From contig JAFEDS010000010.1 in NCBI GenBank assembly GCA_018241505.1, forward strand, positions 558,001-622,000: DNA of 64,000 bases. The letters run 5' to 3'. Source of the stretch: Pseudomonadota bacterium. Its GTDB lineage: Bacteria; Pseudomonadota; Gammaproteobacteria; Steroidobacterales; Steroidobacteraceae. A model generated the notes under the pieces. The model worked only from the letters and a program-made list of their open reading frames with translations, searched no databases and was not told the origin of the DNA. This document shows positions 1 to 8,471 of this stretch, piece by piece. Numbering within the stretch: the stretch's first letter is position 1; the number at the start of each line of letters is the position of its first letter. Made by a program: the position numbers and the translations under genes.

Positions 1-1
1 G

Positions 2-718
2 TTCATACGGGCGCTGCTGGAGCCACGGGATTTGAACGCGTTTCTGGCGGACTTCACGGCCTTCCAGCACCGCATCAGCCGCTACGGCCTGTTGAACGCG
101 ATGTCTCAGACCCTGTGCAAACTGACGGCCCCTGGGGTGCCTGATCTCTACCAGGGGAATGAGATTTGGGACTTCTCTTTGGTGGATCCGGACAACCGGC
201 GACCGGTGGACTATGCGCGCAGGCGCAAGATGCTGGCCGAGATCGAGAGTATCGACATGGACCGCTGCGTCGATCGCGGACTGATCGCCTCGCTGACGTC
301 CAACATGCGCGACGGCCGCTGCAAGCTGTTTCTGACGTGGAAAGCACTGCAATTTCGTCGGGATCACGCACAGTTGTTTCGCGACGGTGCATACCTCCCG
401 TTGCGGGTCACCGGCGAGTTCGCGACCCACGTCTGCGCTTTCGCTCGTCGCTATGAGGGCAAGCTTGCGGTAACGATTGCGCCGCGCCTGTATCTGCGGC
501 TACTGGGGCCCGAGCGTCAGGATGCGCCGCTCGGCGCAAGTGTATGGGGCGACACGGCGATCGAAATGCCGAAAGACTGGGTTGAACCAGTTCCCCTGCA
601 GAACCTGCTCGACGGTCAAAGGGTACCTACTGAAAGAACCGGCAGCCGCACTACGGTGAGGCTGGCGGACGCGCTGCGGAATTTTCCAGTTGGATTGTTG
701 ACTCACACACCATCATGA
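2..718 (+). CDS. treY: Maltooligosyl trehalose synthase, C-terminal part (partial)
   Basis: The reading frame is open from the first bases of the window, so only the last 238 residues are seen and the true start lies to the left. TreY is a GH13 enzyme that isomerises the reducing-end glucose pair of maltooligosaccharides to a trehalose unit; TreZ then releases trehalose. The segment PGVPDLYQGNEIWDFSLVDP followed by DNRRPVDY is characteristic of the TreY C-terminal region, and the later part (FRRDHAQLF, GEFATHVCAFAR) matches its C-terminal beta domain. The stop codon overlaps the ATG of the next gene (ATGA), suggesting co-transcription. No TreZ is visible in the window; it may lie upstream. 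Identification is from family memory of the motif and is fairly secure. Confidence 0.85.
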   Translation, partial: FIRALLEPRDLNAFLADFTAFQHRISRYGLLNAMSQTLCKLTAPGVPDLYQGNEIWDFSLVDPDNRRPVDYARRRKMLAEIESIDMDRCVDRGLIASLTSNMRDGRCKLFLTWKALQFRRDHAQLFRDGAYLPLRVTGEFATHVCAFARRYEGKLAVTIAPRLYLRLLGPERQDAPLGASVWGDTAIEMPKDWVEPVPLQNLLDGQRVPTERTGSRTTVRLADALRNFPVGLLTHTPS

Positions 719-1143
719 TGCGATTCAAACCTGTGCTGTTGCTGGTGGCCGCGGTCCTCGCGGCCGGTTGCTCCGGAATTCCCCGCCGCGAACGCGACCA
801 GGAGCAACTGGAGCGCTATCTGCAATATGCCAAGCCTCCGGTCGATCACATCTCGCTGCTCGGCCGTACCGACAATTGGCAGTCGCTGTCGCCCACTCAG
901 CTCATGCTGTGGGTGAACGTCAACGATGCCTATCTAGTCACCGTGAGTCCCCCTTGCGACAACCTGCAGTTCGCAAATCGCATCGCCGTCACACAGACGG
1001 CCAACACCATCAGCTCACGTTTTGACGCCGTACTGGTCAAACACTGGCGCTGCCAGATTACAGAAATCCGGCCCGTGGACTACCTGCAGCTCCGGCGCGA
1101 CGAGCGGGCAGAGCGCGCCCGGCAGCAGCCGAGCCCGCGTTAG
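715..1143 (+). CDS. DUF6491-type small lipoprotein
   Basis: A 142-residue protein with a lipoprotein signal: positively charged start, hydrophobic stretch VLLLVAAVLAA and lipobox AAGC, so Cys19 should be acylated and the mature protein anchored in an envelope membrane. The middle (DNWQSLSPTQLMLWVNVNDAYLVTV, then PPCDNLQFANRIAVT and HWRCQITEIRPVDY) resembles DUF6491 proteins, which are common in xanthomonad-like gammaproteobacteria and have no known function. Two Cys in the mature part (in PPCDNL and HWRCQI) could form a disulfide. It overlaps treY by four bases. Either of two consecutive ATGs could be the start. Confidence 0.7.
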   Translation: MMRFKPVLLLVAAVLAAGCSGIPRRERDQEQLERYLQYAKPPVDHISLLGRTDNWQSLSPTQLMLWVNVNDAYLVTVSPPCDNLQFANRIAVTQTANTISSRFDAVLVKHWRCQITEIRPVDYLQLRRDERAERARQQPSPR

Positions 1144-1248
1144 CCCGGACACCTTTGTTGGTTTTGCGCGACGTTGCAGATGCTGCTTGTCCACCGAACC
1201 GAAGATATAGTAGGTTGGATGCCACATGAGTGAACCACAGCGGTGAGA

Positions 1249-2103
1249 ATGGGATCGGGCGCGCGCCATCTGGCCCTATTGGCTCTCGTCCTCATTGCCT
1301 GCCACTCGCGGCCGGTATCGGCCCAGACTCCGTCGCCGCTGCAGGAGTGGCAGTACAGCGGCGGTATCATTCTCGCCAGCCTGTTCCAGCCCGACTTGCC
1401 GACCTGGCGCACCGTCCTCGGGTTGGCCGCCGAGGTTCAGCCAATCTACGACGGCTCGCGTGCCAGCCGCGTTCAAGGCGGCCCGGTAGTCAACATTCAC
1501 TACAAGGACATTGCCTTCATATCAACCGGCGAAGGCATCGGCTACAACGTCTTACACGGCAAGCACTATCAGGTCGGCGTGGGCGTCACGTATGACTTCG
1601 GGCGCAAGGAGAGAGATGACCTCGCCAACCTCAGGGGCATGGGCGACATCGCCGCCGCGCCGGTTGGCAAGATCTATGCTTCCTGGGTGCTGTCGCGGAA
1701 ATTCCCGATGATCATGCGGGTCAGCGCACGCCAGTTCATGGGCGGCTCGCAGGGGACAGTCGGCGATGCCGGAGTCTACCTGCCGCTGCCGGGCAGCTCG
1801 AAAACCTTCGTCATGTTTGCCGGCCCCTCGATCACCATGGCGACGACGCACTATCTGCAAACCCTCTACGGCGTGACGCCCGCGCAGTCCCTCGCCTCGG
1901 GCCACCGGGCCTACAATATACCCCACTCGGGGACCGTCGCCGCCGGTGTTGGTTTCAGTGCCACGAAATTTTTGACCAAGCACCTGCTGTTGAATGTCGA
2001 TGCCGCCATCAACCAGGTCCGCGGCAGCGCGGCTCACAGCCCGATTGTGGAGCAACGCACCGGCCGCGTCATCGCGGTATCGGTCGACTACCACTGGCAG
2101 TGA
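1249..2103 (+). CDS. MipA/OmpV family outer-membrane protein
   Basis: A 284-residue protein with an N-terminal signal peptide (LALLALVLIACHSRPVSAQ) followed by a beta-barrel-like pattern of alternating residues and a C-terminal aromatic end (VSVDYHWQ) typical of outer-membrane barrels. The order of segments (EWQYSGGIILASLFQ, VQPIYDGSRASRVQGGPVVNIHYKD, VGVGVTYDFGRKERDDLANLRGMGDI) matches MipA/OmpV proteins; MipA was named as a scaffold for murein-synthesising enzymes, but most members have no assigned role. A GTG two codons upstream (1243) is an alternative start; neither has a clear Shine-Dalgarno. The last 35 bases overlap the convergent AraC gene. Confidence 0.75.
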   Translation: MGSGARHLALLALVLIACHSRPVSAQTPSPLQEWQYSGGIILASLFQPDLPTWRTVLGLAAEVQPIYDGSRASRVQGGPVVNIHYKDIAFISTGEGIGYNVLHGKHYQVGVGVTYDFGRKERDDLANLRGMGDIAAAPVGKIYASWVLSRKFPMIMRVSARQFMGGSQGTVGDAGVYLPLPGSSKTFVMFAGPSITMATTHYLQTLYGVTPAQSLASGHRAYNIPHSGTVAAGVGFSATKFLTKHLLLNVDAAINQVRGSAAHSPIVEQRTGRVIAVSVDYHWQ

Positions 2104-2914
2104 CACGAAACGCCCGCGGGGCCGCCCCCAGCAACCGTTTAAACTGACGATTGAAGGTGGACAGGTCACTGAAGCCGCATTCCGCGGCGATCGTAGCGAC
2201 ACTCTCCTGCGAGTTACGCAACTCCACGGCGGCCCGCCGCAAACGCAAGCGCAGGATGTACTGTGCGGGCGTCACCCCCACCACCTGTTCAAACACTCGC
2301 AGGAAATGGAACGGGCTCATGGCCGCCCCGGCGGCCAGCTCACTCAACGACAACGGTTGGGCGGGATCGGCTTCTATGCGGCGCAACGCTGCGGTCACCC
2401 GTCTGCGGTCGCGATCGTTCGGCGCTCGCACAGAACGCAGATCGGCCGCGAGCGCCTGGCAGACAGCGCCCGCCAGGCTCAAAGTCAACTCGTGGAACTC
2501 ATCAACCGCTGCGGGACTGTCGCGTAACGACTCAGCGCTCGCGATGACCGGAAGCAGATCGGGCAACAGCGGCAGGCGCGGCGCCGTGAACGCACAGTGC
2601 CGCTGGCCCGGTACGGCCATCGCCACCGTTTCAAAAATTTCCGGCGCGATATGAAACGACAGGCAGCGGTCGCCCGCGCTGTGCTCGTGCCCGCACTCGA
2701 AACAAGCGCCCGAATTGCCCAGCAGCAGCGACCCAGGGGCAAGCACCGCCGCGCCCTGCGTCGAGCGGTAGTTGAAGGTGCCACGGGTCACCAGTGCGAT
2801 ACACATTTGCTCGTGCCGCTCTTCGAACGGTCGATCCCGCGGCCCCGCGGTGCAGACGACGTCGCTGACGCACCAGCCGGTTCCCGATGCCAGATGTTGT
2901 AGTGACAGGGCCAT
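2069..2914 (-). CDS. AraC family transcriptional regulator
   Basis: A 281-residue regulator. The N-terminal part (residues about 1-150) looks like a cupin sensing domain. The last 100 residues carry the two helix-turn-helix motifs of AraC proteins: LSLSELAAGAAMSPFHFLRVF and SVATIAAECGFSDLSTFNRQ, followed by the signature end FKRLLGAAPRAFR. Ligand and targets cannot be told from sequence. It is divergent from the VOC gene at 2996 (about 80 bp between starts), which is a plausible target. The 3' end overlaps the convergent MipA gene. Confidence 0.85.
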   Translation of the reverse strand: MALSLQHLASGTGWCVSDVVCTAGPRDRPFEERHEQMCIALVTRGTFNYRSTQGAAVLAPGSLLLGNSGACFECGHEHSAGDRCLSFHIAPEIFETVAMAVPGQRHCAFTAPRLPLLPDLLPVIASAESLRDSPAAVDEFHELTLSLAGAVCQALAADLRSVRAPNDRDRRRVTAALRRIEADPAQPLSLSELAAGAAMSPFHFLRVFEQVVGVTPAQYILRLRLRRAAVELRNSQESVATIAAECGFSDLSTFNRQFKRLLGAAPRAFRVTASGSRPIPR

Positions 2915-2995
2915 GGATTGAGATTAGCAATTTTTCCCAAGTCGCGGCGCTGGCCCGGCCATAAGGTGGCGAGGTGCGACATTGAGGAGACAACT

Positions 2996-3367
2996 GTGAT
3001 CAATCACATTTCCATCGGGGTCAAAGACATCGCGGCCGCGCGCCGATTTTACGACGCTGCATTGAAGCCGCTGGGCTACCGATGTCTGAGCGACTCCGCC
3101 GGAGCCCTGGGCTATGGCGACAAAGCCGCGGTGTTCTGGATGTATGCAGCGAAGCGACCGGTGCCGCCGGATGAGCAGTCGGGACTGCATTTCTGTTTCG
3201 ATGCGCCGTCACGCAAGAGCGTCGACGCATTTCACGCCGCGGCCCTGACTGAAGGGGGGCGCGACAACGGCGCACCCGGACTGCGTGCCGGCTACGGCGA
3301 AGGGTACTACGCAGCGTTTATTGTGGACCCCGACGGCTATCGCATCGAGGCCTACCACCAGAGCTGA
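2996..3367 (+). CDS. VOC (glyoxalase/bleomycin-resistance fold) protein
   Basis: Start set at GTG because GAGGAGA lies five bases upstream; the open frame extends further 5' without a ribosome site. The 123-residue product begins INHISIGVKDIAAARRFYDAALKPLGY, the usual first beta-alpha module of the vicinal-oxygen-chelate superfamily, and ends FIVDPDGYRIEAYH, where the acidic residue of the metal site sits in such proteins. His4 in INHIS and Glu in RIEAY are likely metal ligands. It is a lone single-domain member; substrate unknown. The AraC-type regulator is divergently transcribed from the same short intergenic stretch. Confidence 0.8.
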   Translation: MINHISIGVKDIAAARRFYDAALKPLGYRCLSDSAGALGYGDKAAVFWMYAAKRPVPPDEQSGLHFCFDAPSRKSVDAFHAAALTEGGRDNGAPGLRAGYGEGYYAAFIVDPDGYRIEAYHQS

Positions 3368-3390
3368 ACGCGAACCTGGTTACGCGCGGC

Positions 3391-3493
3391 GGGCCATCGC
3401 GGTCGCCGCGCGCGTCAATGCGGGGCCGCGGCCATTGCGTTCCGCACGCACCACACGGGGCACCGGTTGACCGCGCGCCCCGTGCGATGGCCC
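3391..3493. terminator. Nested inverted repeats in a convergent gap
   Basis: The gap between the VOC gene and the MbtH-like gene holds an outer pair GGGCCATCGC (3391-3400) / GCGATGGCCC (3484-3493) and an inner pair CACGGGGC (3454-3461) / GCCCCGTG (3477-3484). Position between convergent stops suggests a bidirectional transcription-termination structure, though no long T-run follows. Confidence 0.35.
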
Positions 3494-3495
3494 TG

Positions 3496-3795
3496 TCAGG
3501 TGGCGCCGGCCTGCTGTTGTGGCTCGCCTTGCGCCTGCTGCTGCCCGGCCTCGGCGGCCTGTGCCGCCTGTTGCCGTTTGCGCTCCTCGAACTCGGCCAT
3601 GTGCTTGCGCAGGCTGAGCGGCCGCATGTCGGTCCATACCTCGTTCACGTAGGCGCCGCACTCCGCGCGTGTTCCTTCCTTGACCAACTTCCAGCCGTTG
3701 GGGACAGCAATGCTCTTCGGCATGAGCGAATACTGTTCTTCGATGTTCATCAGAACAACATACGGGGTGGTGTCATCCTTTTCATCCGATGCCAT
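3496..3795 (-). CDS. MbtH-like protein (NRPS adenylation-domain partner)
   Basis: Start chosen at the ATG of MASDEKDD, preceded by AAGGAG nine bases upstream; the longer open frame lacks support. The 99-residue product contains the MbtH signature: YVVLMNIEEQYSLMPKSIAV, then GWKLVKEGTRAECGAYVNEVW and WTDMRPLSLR, with the conserved tryptophans and the SLR end. MbtH proteins bind and activate adenylation domains of nonribosomal peptide synthetases. The core is of normal size (about 65 residues), but a tail rich in Gln and Ala (AAQAAEAGQQQAQGEPQQQ) is added. It lies 101 bp downstream of a co-directional ABC exporter. No NRPS gene is present in the window, so its partner is elsewhere or it is orphaned. 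Confidence 0.85.
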   Translation of the reverse strand: MASDEKDDTTPYVVLMNIEEQYSLMPKSIAVPNGWKLVKEGTRAECGAYVNEVWTDMRPLSLRKHMAEFEERKRQQAAQAAEAGQQQAQGEPQQQAGAT

Positions 3796-3896
3796 GAGAA
3801 CGCACTCCTTGCGCTGTGGTTTGCGGGCGGCGCTCATCTTTGTAGGATGTACCGCGCTTGTCAACACCCACCGCGCCTGCCGGTGTCGGTGTTTGA

Positions 3897-5807
3897 TTAT
3901 CGGTAGCCGCGCGCCTGCAGTGTGAACAAGTGCGCGTAGCGGCCGCCCTGTTTCATCAACTCATCGTGACTGCCGTACTCCACCATGCGCCCATGATCGA
4001 GCACGGCAATCCGATCGGCCATGCGCACCGTCGAAAACCGATGCGAAATGAGAATCGTGATGCGCTCGCGGGCGAGCTGGCGGAAATGTTCGAACACTTC
4101 CGCTTCCGCCTGCGCATCCATGGCCGCCGTCGGCTCATCCAGCACCAGCACATCGGCCCGGGTGCGCATGAAAGCGCGCGACAGCGCGATCTTCTGCCAC
4201 TGCCCGCCCGACAGCTCGCGGCCGTCCTTGAACCATTTGCCCAACTGGGTCTGGTAACCCGCGGGCAGCGTCTCGATGAACTCGCTGGCCCGCCCTTTCT
4301 GCGCAGCTTCGCGCCAGCGCGGCTCGTCCTCGAAAAACCGTTCGTCACCCGCACCCACATTTTCACCGACCAGCATCTGGTAACGCGCGAAGTCCTGGAA
4401 GATCACGCCTACCCGCTGCCGCAGGGCGCTTTCATCCCACTCGGCGAGGTCCTGGCCATCGAGCAGAATCCGCCCCCGTGTGGGACTGTACAGGCGCGTC
4501 AACAGCTTGATGAGCGTCGTCTTGCCCGAGCCGTTCTCACCCACCAGCGCCAGGCTCGCGCCGGGCTTCAGATTCAGGCTGATGTGCTCGAGGGCGGCCT
4601 GCTCGGCGCCCGGATACTGAAAGCTGACATCCTCGAACCGGATGCCATCCTCCGGGTGCGGGCCGTGTTGGATCGAGCCGGTCGCGGCCGGCACCTCGGT
4701 CTCGAGATATTCATACAGAGTCGACAGGTACAGGTTGTCTTCGTACATGCCACCCACGCCGGACAACATCGCGGACACGGCGGACTGGCCCTGGCGGAAC
4801 AGTGCCAGGTACATGGTCATCTGGCCGAGGGTAATGAGGCTTCGCACTGCGCTGATCGCAATCCACGCGTAGGCTGCGTACAGCGCCACTGTTGCAATCA
4901 GGCCGAGCCCGAATCCCCAGGCATCGCGGCGGATGGTGAGTGCCCGGTCCTCCCGGTACAGGCGGCGGAAGATGTCGCGGTAGCGATTCAACAGGCGCGG
5001 GCCCAGACCATAGAGCTTGACCTCCTTGGCGTAGTCCTCGCGGCCGATCACCGTTTCCAGGTAAATCTGCATCCGGGTTTCCGGCGAGCGCCAGCGGAAC
5101 AACCTGAAGGCATCGCCGGAGAATTTCGCCTCGGCAATGAACGCCGGCAGGCCGGCCAGCAACAGCACGGCCACCGCCCAATGGGAGAAGTGACTCAGCA
5201 GGGCCGCATAGCTGACCAGGGAAATCCCATTCTGCACGAGCCCGAACGTACGCATGATGAGACTGAGCGGGCGGCTCGACGCTTCCCGGCGGGCCCGCGT
5301 CAGCTTGTCGTAGAACTCCGAATCCTCGAAGTGCTGCAGATCCAGCGTGAGCGCCTTCTCCAGGATCATGACGTTGACGCGCTGACCCAGTTGCGCGCGC
5401 AACAGCGACTGACACAAGGAGATGCCCCGTTGGGCAGCGGCCACGGCCGCGATCAGCACGCCTTCCAGCATCACCAGCTCGATGACAGGCATGGGATCGG
5501 TTCCACCGGCGCGCGTCGCGGCCACGACCGCGTCAACGATCAGAGACCCGACGTAGGCAATACCCGCCGGAAGGACACCCGCGACAACGGTCAGAAGCCC
5601 GAGAGCGATGGTCAGAACGGAATTGGTGCTCCAGACCAGCCCGATCGCCCGGGAGCTGAAGCGGAAGACGCTGAAGAAACCGCGCAGGGTGAGACCCTCG
5701 CCCGGGGCAGGACCTGCAGGTGTCGCAACCGTCGCAGGAGTGGCGAGTCTCGATCCCGTTCGTCCGGTACGCGCGTTGATTTCTCGTTGGGGCGACGGAT
5801 TCGACAT
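3897..5807 (-). CDS. ABC transporter, fused permease and ATPase (peptide/bacteriocin-exporter type)
   Basis: A 636-residue half-transporter. A Pro/Ala-rich N-terminal 45 residues precede about six membrane segments (residues about 50-340), then an ATPase domain with Walker A GENGSGKTT, signature LSGGQWQKIALSRA, Walker B ADVLVLDEPTAAMD and switch His in ILISHRFSTV. It should dimerise in the inner membrane and export its substrate. There is no N-terminal C39 peptidase domain, so it would not remove a leader. It lies between ndh (56 bp upstream) and the MbtH-like gene on the same strand. With the MbtH neighbour, export of a nonribosomal peptide is one reading; export of the lasso peptides encoded from 15 kb is another, but there is no direct link. 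Confidence 0.85.
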   Translation of the reverse strand: MSNPSPQREINARTGRTGSRLATPATVATPAGPAPGEGLTLRGFFSVFRFSSRAIGLVWSTNSVLTIALGLLTVVAGVLPAGIAYVGSLIVDAVVAATRAGGTDPMPVIELVMLEGVLIAAVAAAQRGISLCQSLLRAQLGQRVNVMILEKALTLDLQHFEDSEFYDKLTRARREASSRPLSLIMRTFGLVQNGISLVSYAALLSHFSHWAVAVLLLAGLPAFIAEAKFSGDAFRLFRWRSPETRMQIYLETVIGREDYAKEVKLYGLGPRLLNRYRDIFRRLYREDRALTIRRDAWGFGLGLIATVALYAAYAWIAISAVRSLITLGQMTMYLALFRQGQSAVSAMLSGVGGMYEDNLYLSTLYEYLETEVPAATGSIQHGPHPEDGIRFEDVSFQYPGAEQAALEHISLNLKPGASLALVGENGSGKTTLIKLLTRLYSPTRGRILLDGQDLAEWDESALRQRVGVIFQDFARYQMLVGENVGAGDERFFEDEPRWREAAQKGRASEFIETLPAGYQTQLGKWFKDGRELSGGQWQKIALSRAFMRTRADVLVLDEPTAAMDAQAEAEVFEHFRQLARERITILISHRFSTVRMADRIAVLDHGRMVEYGSHDELMKQGGRYAHLFTLQARGYR

Positions 5808-5863
5808 CTGGGGCCGTATGTGGGGACGCGGGCCGCGGCAACCAAGGTACCCGGGCGCCCTCG

Positions 5864-7216
5864 TTATTCTTTGGCCTGGTCAGCCGGCGGCGTGCCGGCA
5901 CCGGCTCCCTTCATGGTATCCGAGCTCAGCTCCGCCATCTGCTCGGAGCTGAAATTCGTAATGAGCCGCGAGCCGCGCCCATAGAAGAAATAGCTGTAGA
6001 TCCAGGACAGGAGCACGGATGCACGGTTGCGAAAGCCAATCAGGACCGTGATGTGGAGCGCGAGCCAGGCGCACCAGGCCAGAAACCCGCCAAAGCGCAG
6101 CCGTCCGATCTCCACCACCGCACGGGACTTGCCGATGGTGGCCATGGCGCCCAGGTCCTTGTAGTGGAATCCTTCCGCACGCAGCTTGCCGCGCTGGGCC
6201 GGATCGTCGCTCGAAATATCCTGCTGAATGACCCGGGCCACGTACCGGCCCATCTGCAGCGCGCCCTGTGAAACACCGGGAACCTGCTGGTTCGTTTTCC
6301 AGTCGATGAGAAAGGCGGCGTCCCCGATGACAAACACGTTCGGCTGCCCAGGCACGGAGCAATCCGGCAGCACTTTCACCCGACCACCAGGCCCCAGTTC
6401 CGTACCCAGTGTAGCGAGGATGGGAGACGCTTTGACGCCAGCGGCCCATATGACGTTGTAGCTGTACAAACGCTCGCCCCCGGCCTCCACGCCGTCCTCG
6501 AAGACAGCGGTCACCGGCTTTCCGACCAGCACTTCGACATGAAGATCATGGAGCTGCTTGAGGGCGCGTTCGGACGATTCTGGGCGTAGCGCTGGCAGTA
6601 GACGCGGGCCTGCCTCGATGAGTATCACTCGTGCCTTCCGTGTATCGGCAACCCGGAAATCCCTCGGGATCACATCGACGGCGACCTCTTTAATGGCCCC
6701 GGCCAGTTCCACGCCCGTCGGGCCGCCGCCAATGATAATGAAGGCCAGGTGGGCGGCCTGCTGCTGGGGGTCCGTTTCGAATTCAGCGATTTCGAACGAT
6801 GCGAGCATGCGGGAGCGAATGAGGGTCGCGTCTTCGACTGCCTTCATTCCCGGCGCGTACTTGTGCCACTCGGGGTGGCCGAAATAATTATCCACAGCCC
6901 CAGGGGCGAGTATCAGGTAGTCATACGCCACCGCGTTTTCACCGGCGTATACGCACCGGCCAGCCGCGTCGACCCGCGTGACCTCGGCCATCATGACCAG
7001 AGCGTTGCGCTGGCCCCGCAGAATGAAGCGAATCGGTTGGGCGATATCGGCCGGGGCCAGGGCCGCGGAGGCCACCTGGTAAAGCAGGGGCTGGAACAGG
7101 TGGTAATTGCTGCGATCGATGAGCAGCACGTCCACTGGGGCGTGCCGCAGGGCCCGCGCCGCGAACAGGCCGCCGAAGCCGCAACCGACGATCACGACCT
7201 TGGGTCGCCTTGCCAT
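5864..7216 (-). CDS. ndh: Type II NADH:quinone oxidoreductase
   Basis: A 450-residue flavoprotein that passes electrons from NADH to quinone without pumping protons, bound to the inner face of the membrane. Two Rossmann motifs are visible: VVIVGCGFGGLFAARAL for FAD near the N-terminus and FIIIGGGPTGVELAGAI for NADH near residue 165. The later FAD motif NVFVIGDAAF and the quinone-side segment QQVPGVSQGALQMGRYVA are typical of NDH-2. The C-terminal region (LAWCAWLALHITVLIGFRN) supplies a membrane-associated hydrophobic helix. The ATG is placed ten bases after AAGGAG; a GTG two codons upstream is also possible. It is followed by the ABC exporter on the same strand. Confidence 0.9.
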   Translation of the reverse strand: MARRPKVVIVGCGFGGLFAARALRHAPVDVLLIDRSNYHLFQPLLYQVASAALAPADIAQPIRFILRGQRNALVMMAEVTRVDAAGRCVYAGENAVAYDYLILAPGAVDNYFGHPEWHKYAPGMKAVEDATLIRSRMLASFEIAEFETDPQQQAAHLAFIIIGGGPTGVELAGAIKEVAVDVIPRDFRVADTRKARVILIEAGPRLLPALRPESSERALKQLHDLHVEVLVGKPVTAVFEDGVEAGGERLYSYNVIWAAGVKASPILATLGTELGPGGRVKVLPDCSVPGQPNVFVIGDAAFLIDWKTNQQVPGVSQGALQMGRYVARVIQQDISSDDPAQRGKLRAEGFHYKDLGAMATIGKSRAVVEIGRLRFGGFLAWCAWLALHITVLIGFRNRASVLLSWIYSYFFYGRGSRLITNFSSEQMAELSSDTMKGAGAGTPPADQAKE

Positions 7217-7865
7217 CTGCACCAGTCTCCTTCCGCGATAGGCAGCCCGCCAGGGGCCCGGATTGACTCACCGGTGGGAATATTACGTAAATCCGCGCCC
7301 GGAGCGCCGATCCCGGCCGGCGTGCCGGTCATTGGACGGGGATTGCGCCGGAAACGCAGCAACGGAAGGCTCGTATAGCGGCGCTTCAGGCATTAAAATC
7401 CACCCCCGGACACCGAGGAGTGACAGTGCCTCCGCCAGCGACTCAAACGCCGCCCGCGCATGTTTGATTGCCCCGGCAGCACTTCCGCGCGGTGTTGGGA
7501 TTTTCATGACACTGAAATTTCTGATCACAGAAGATCAGTGCTCGCGTCGGTGCGCGATAGGGCCGGAATTATAGTCAAACGCCCGCTGCAGACCATCGAC
7601 TGCAGCGGGCGTCTCACCACGGTCACCTTACCGATCCTGACAAGGAGCCGACCGCGGCTATCGGGTGTTCGTTTCCGTCTGACATATGAAGACGCGGCGG
7701 CGCGAAATTTCCGTTAGGTGCTTCCAGCCCCGACGCCGCGTGCAGCGCAGCGCATATTTCCGTTGCGCAACGCAAGTGGGACAGGCGTAATATCGGGCTA
7801 CACAGGGACCAGTCGCCCGATCGGGGGAACAGTCAATCGGGCGGCCCTCACGGAAGGCAACGGGA
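7217..7865. other. Intergenic region between ndh and the FecI sigma gene
   Basis: About 650 bp separate the divergent ndh and fecI-like genes. Short open frames here (for example 7283-7528 on the minus strand) show no family resemblance and no convincing ribosome site. The only clear structure is the perfect hairpin at 7580-7611. The promoter that starts the sigma-FecR-receptor operon must lie toward the right end, but I do not see a consensus -35/-10 pair that I would defend. Confidence 0.5.
7580..7611. repeat. Perfect 12-bp hairpin
   Basis: CGCCCGCTGCAG at 7580-7591 pairs exactly with CTGCAGCGGGCG at 7600-7611 around an 8-base loop. There is no T-run on the plus strand; on the minus strand it is followed by TTTGACTATAAT. 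It could be a terminator of an unannotated short transcript, or a protein-binding site upstream of the sigma-factor gene. Confidence 0.5.
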
Positions 7866-8471
7866 ATGAAGGCGAGGTCCTGCGTCTTGTCCAGAAATGA
7901 CGAACGATATCTGCTGCAGGCGCTCGAGTTTGAAGGCGTGCTGCGCGCATGTTTGTATCGCTACACGCGAAACAACTCCGACGTAGACGAACTGCTGCAG
8001 GAAGTCTACGCACGCCTGCTCACCGCGGGTGCCAGTGACGATCCCGAAGTGCGCTCGGTGCGCGCGTTCGCTCTGACCGTGGCGCGCAATGTTGCTTTCG
8101 ACTGGTTGCGACACAGGCAGGTGGTGCCGATCGAGCTGGTTGCCGATCTGGAAGCGCTCGAGGTGCTCGATGAAGGCGAGCAGATTGAAGAGATCGTGAA
8201 CAGCCACCAGGAGCTCGCCATGTTGGTCAAGGCCATCCAGAGCCTGCCCGAGCGCTGCCGCCAGGTGTTCACACTGCGCAAGGTCTACGGCTACTCGCAG
8301 AAAGAGATCGCATTGCGGCTCAGCATCTCGGAGAATACCGTGGAGCAGCACTTGACCAAGGCGGCGCGCCGCTGTGCGCAGGCCCTGTTCGATCAGCCGG
8401 TCTCGGAGCGGCGCTCGATGCTGTTCGACCGGTTCCGTAAACGCAAGAGAACGAATGTCCAGAGCGAGTGA
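7866..8471 (+). CDS. ECF sigma factor, FecI type
   Basis: A 201-residue extracytoplasmic-function sigma factor. Region 2 (DVDELLQEVYARLLTAG to ARNVAFDWLRHRQ, residues about 38-85) recognises the -10 element, and region 4 (SLPERCRQVFTLRKVYGYSQKEIALRLSISENTVEQHL, residues about 118-158) the -35 element. The FecI subfamily is inferred from context: the next gene is a FecR-type anti-sigma factor overlapping it by 17 bp, and then a TonB receptor with an STN signalling domain. Such systems switch on the receptor and linked genes when the receptor binds its substrate. It is the only sigma factor of this type in the window, although three FecR-like proteins are present, and is therefore a candidate regulator of both lasso clusters. 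Confidence 0.9.
   Translation: MKARSCVLSRNDERYLLQALEFEGVLRACLYRYTRNNSDVDELLQEVYARLLTAGASDDPEVRSVRAFALTVARNVAFDWLRHRQVVPIELVADLEALEVLDEGEQIEEIVNSHQELAMLVKAIQSLPERCRQVFTLRKVYGYSQKEIALRLSISENTVEQHLTKAARRCAQALFDQPVSERRSMLFDRFRKRKRTNVQSE

Noticed and set aside
3930..5984. 684-codon open frame on the plus strand
   Set aside because: It is antisense to the ABC transporter and ndh; composition is His/Arg/Gln-rich with no domain, as expected for an antisense shadow in GC-rich DNA.
7283..7528. 81-codon open frame on the minus strand before the sigma gene
   Set aside because: No family resemblance and no lasso-type leader or core; kept as intergenic.
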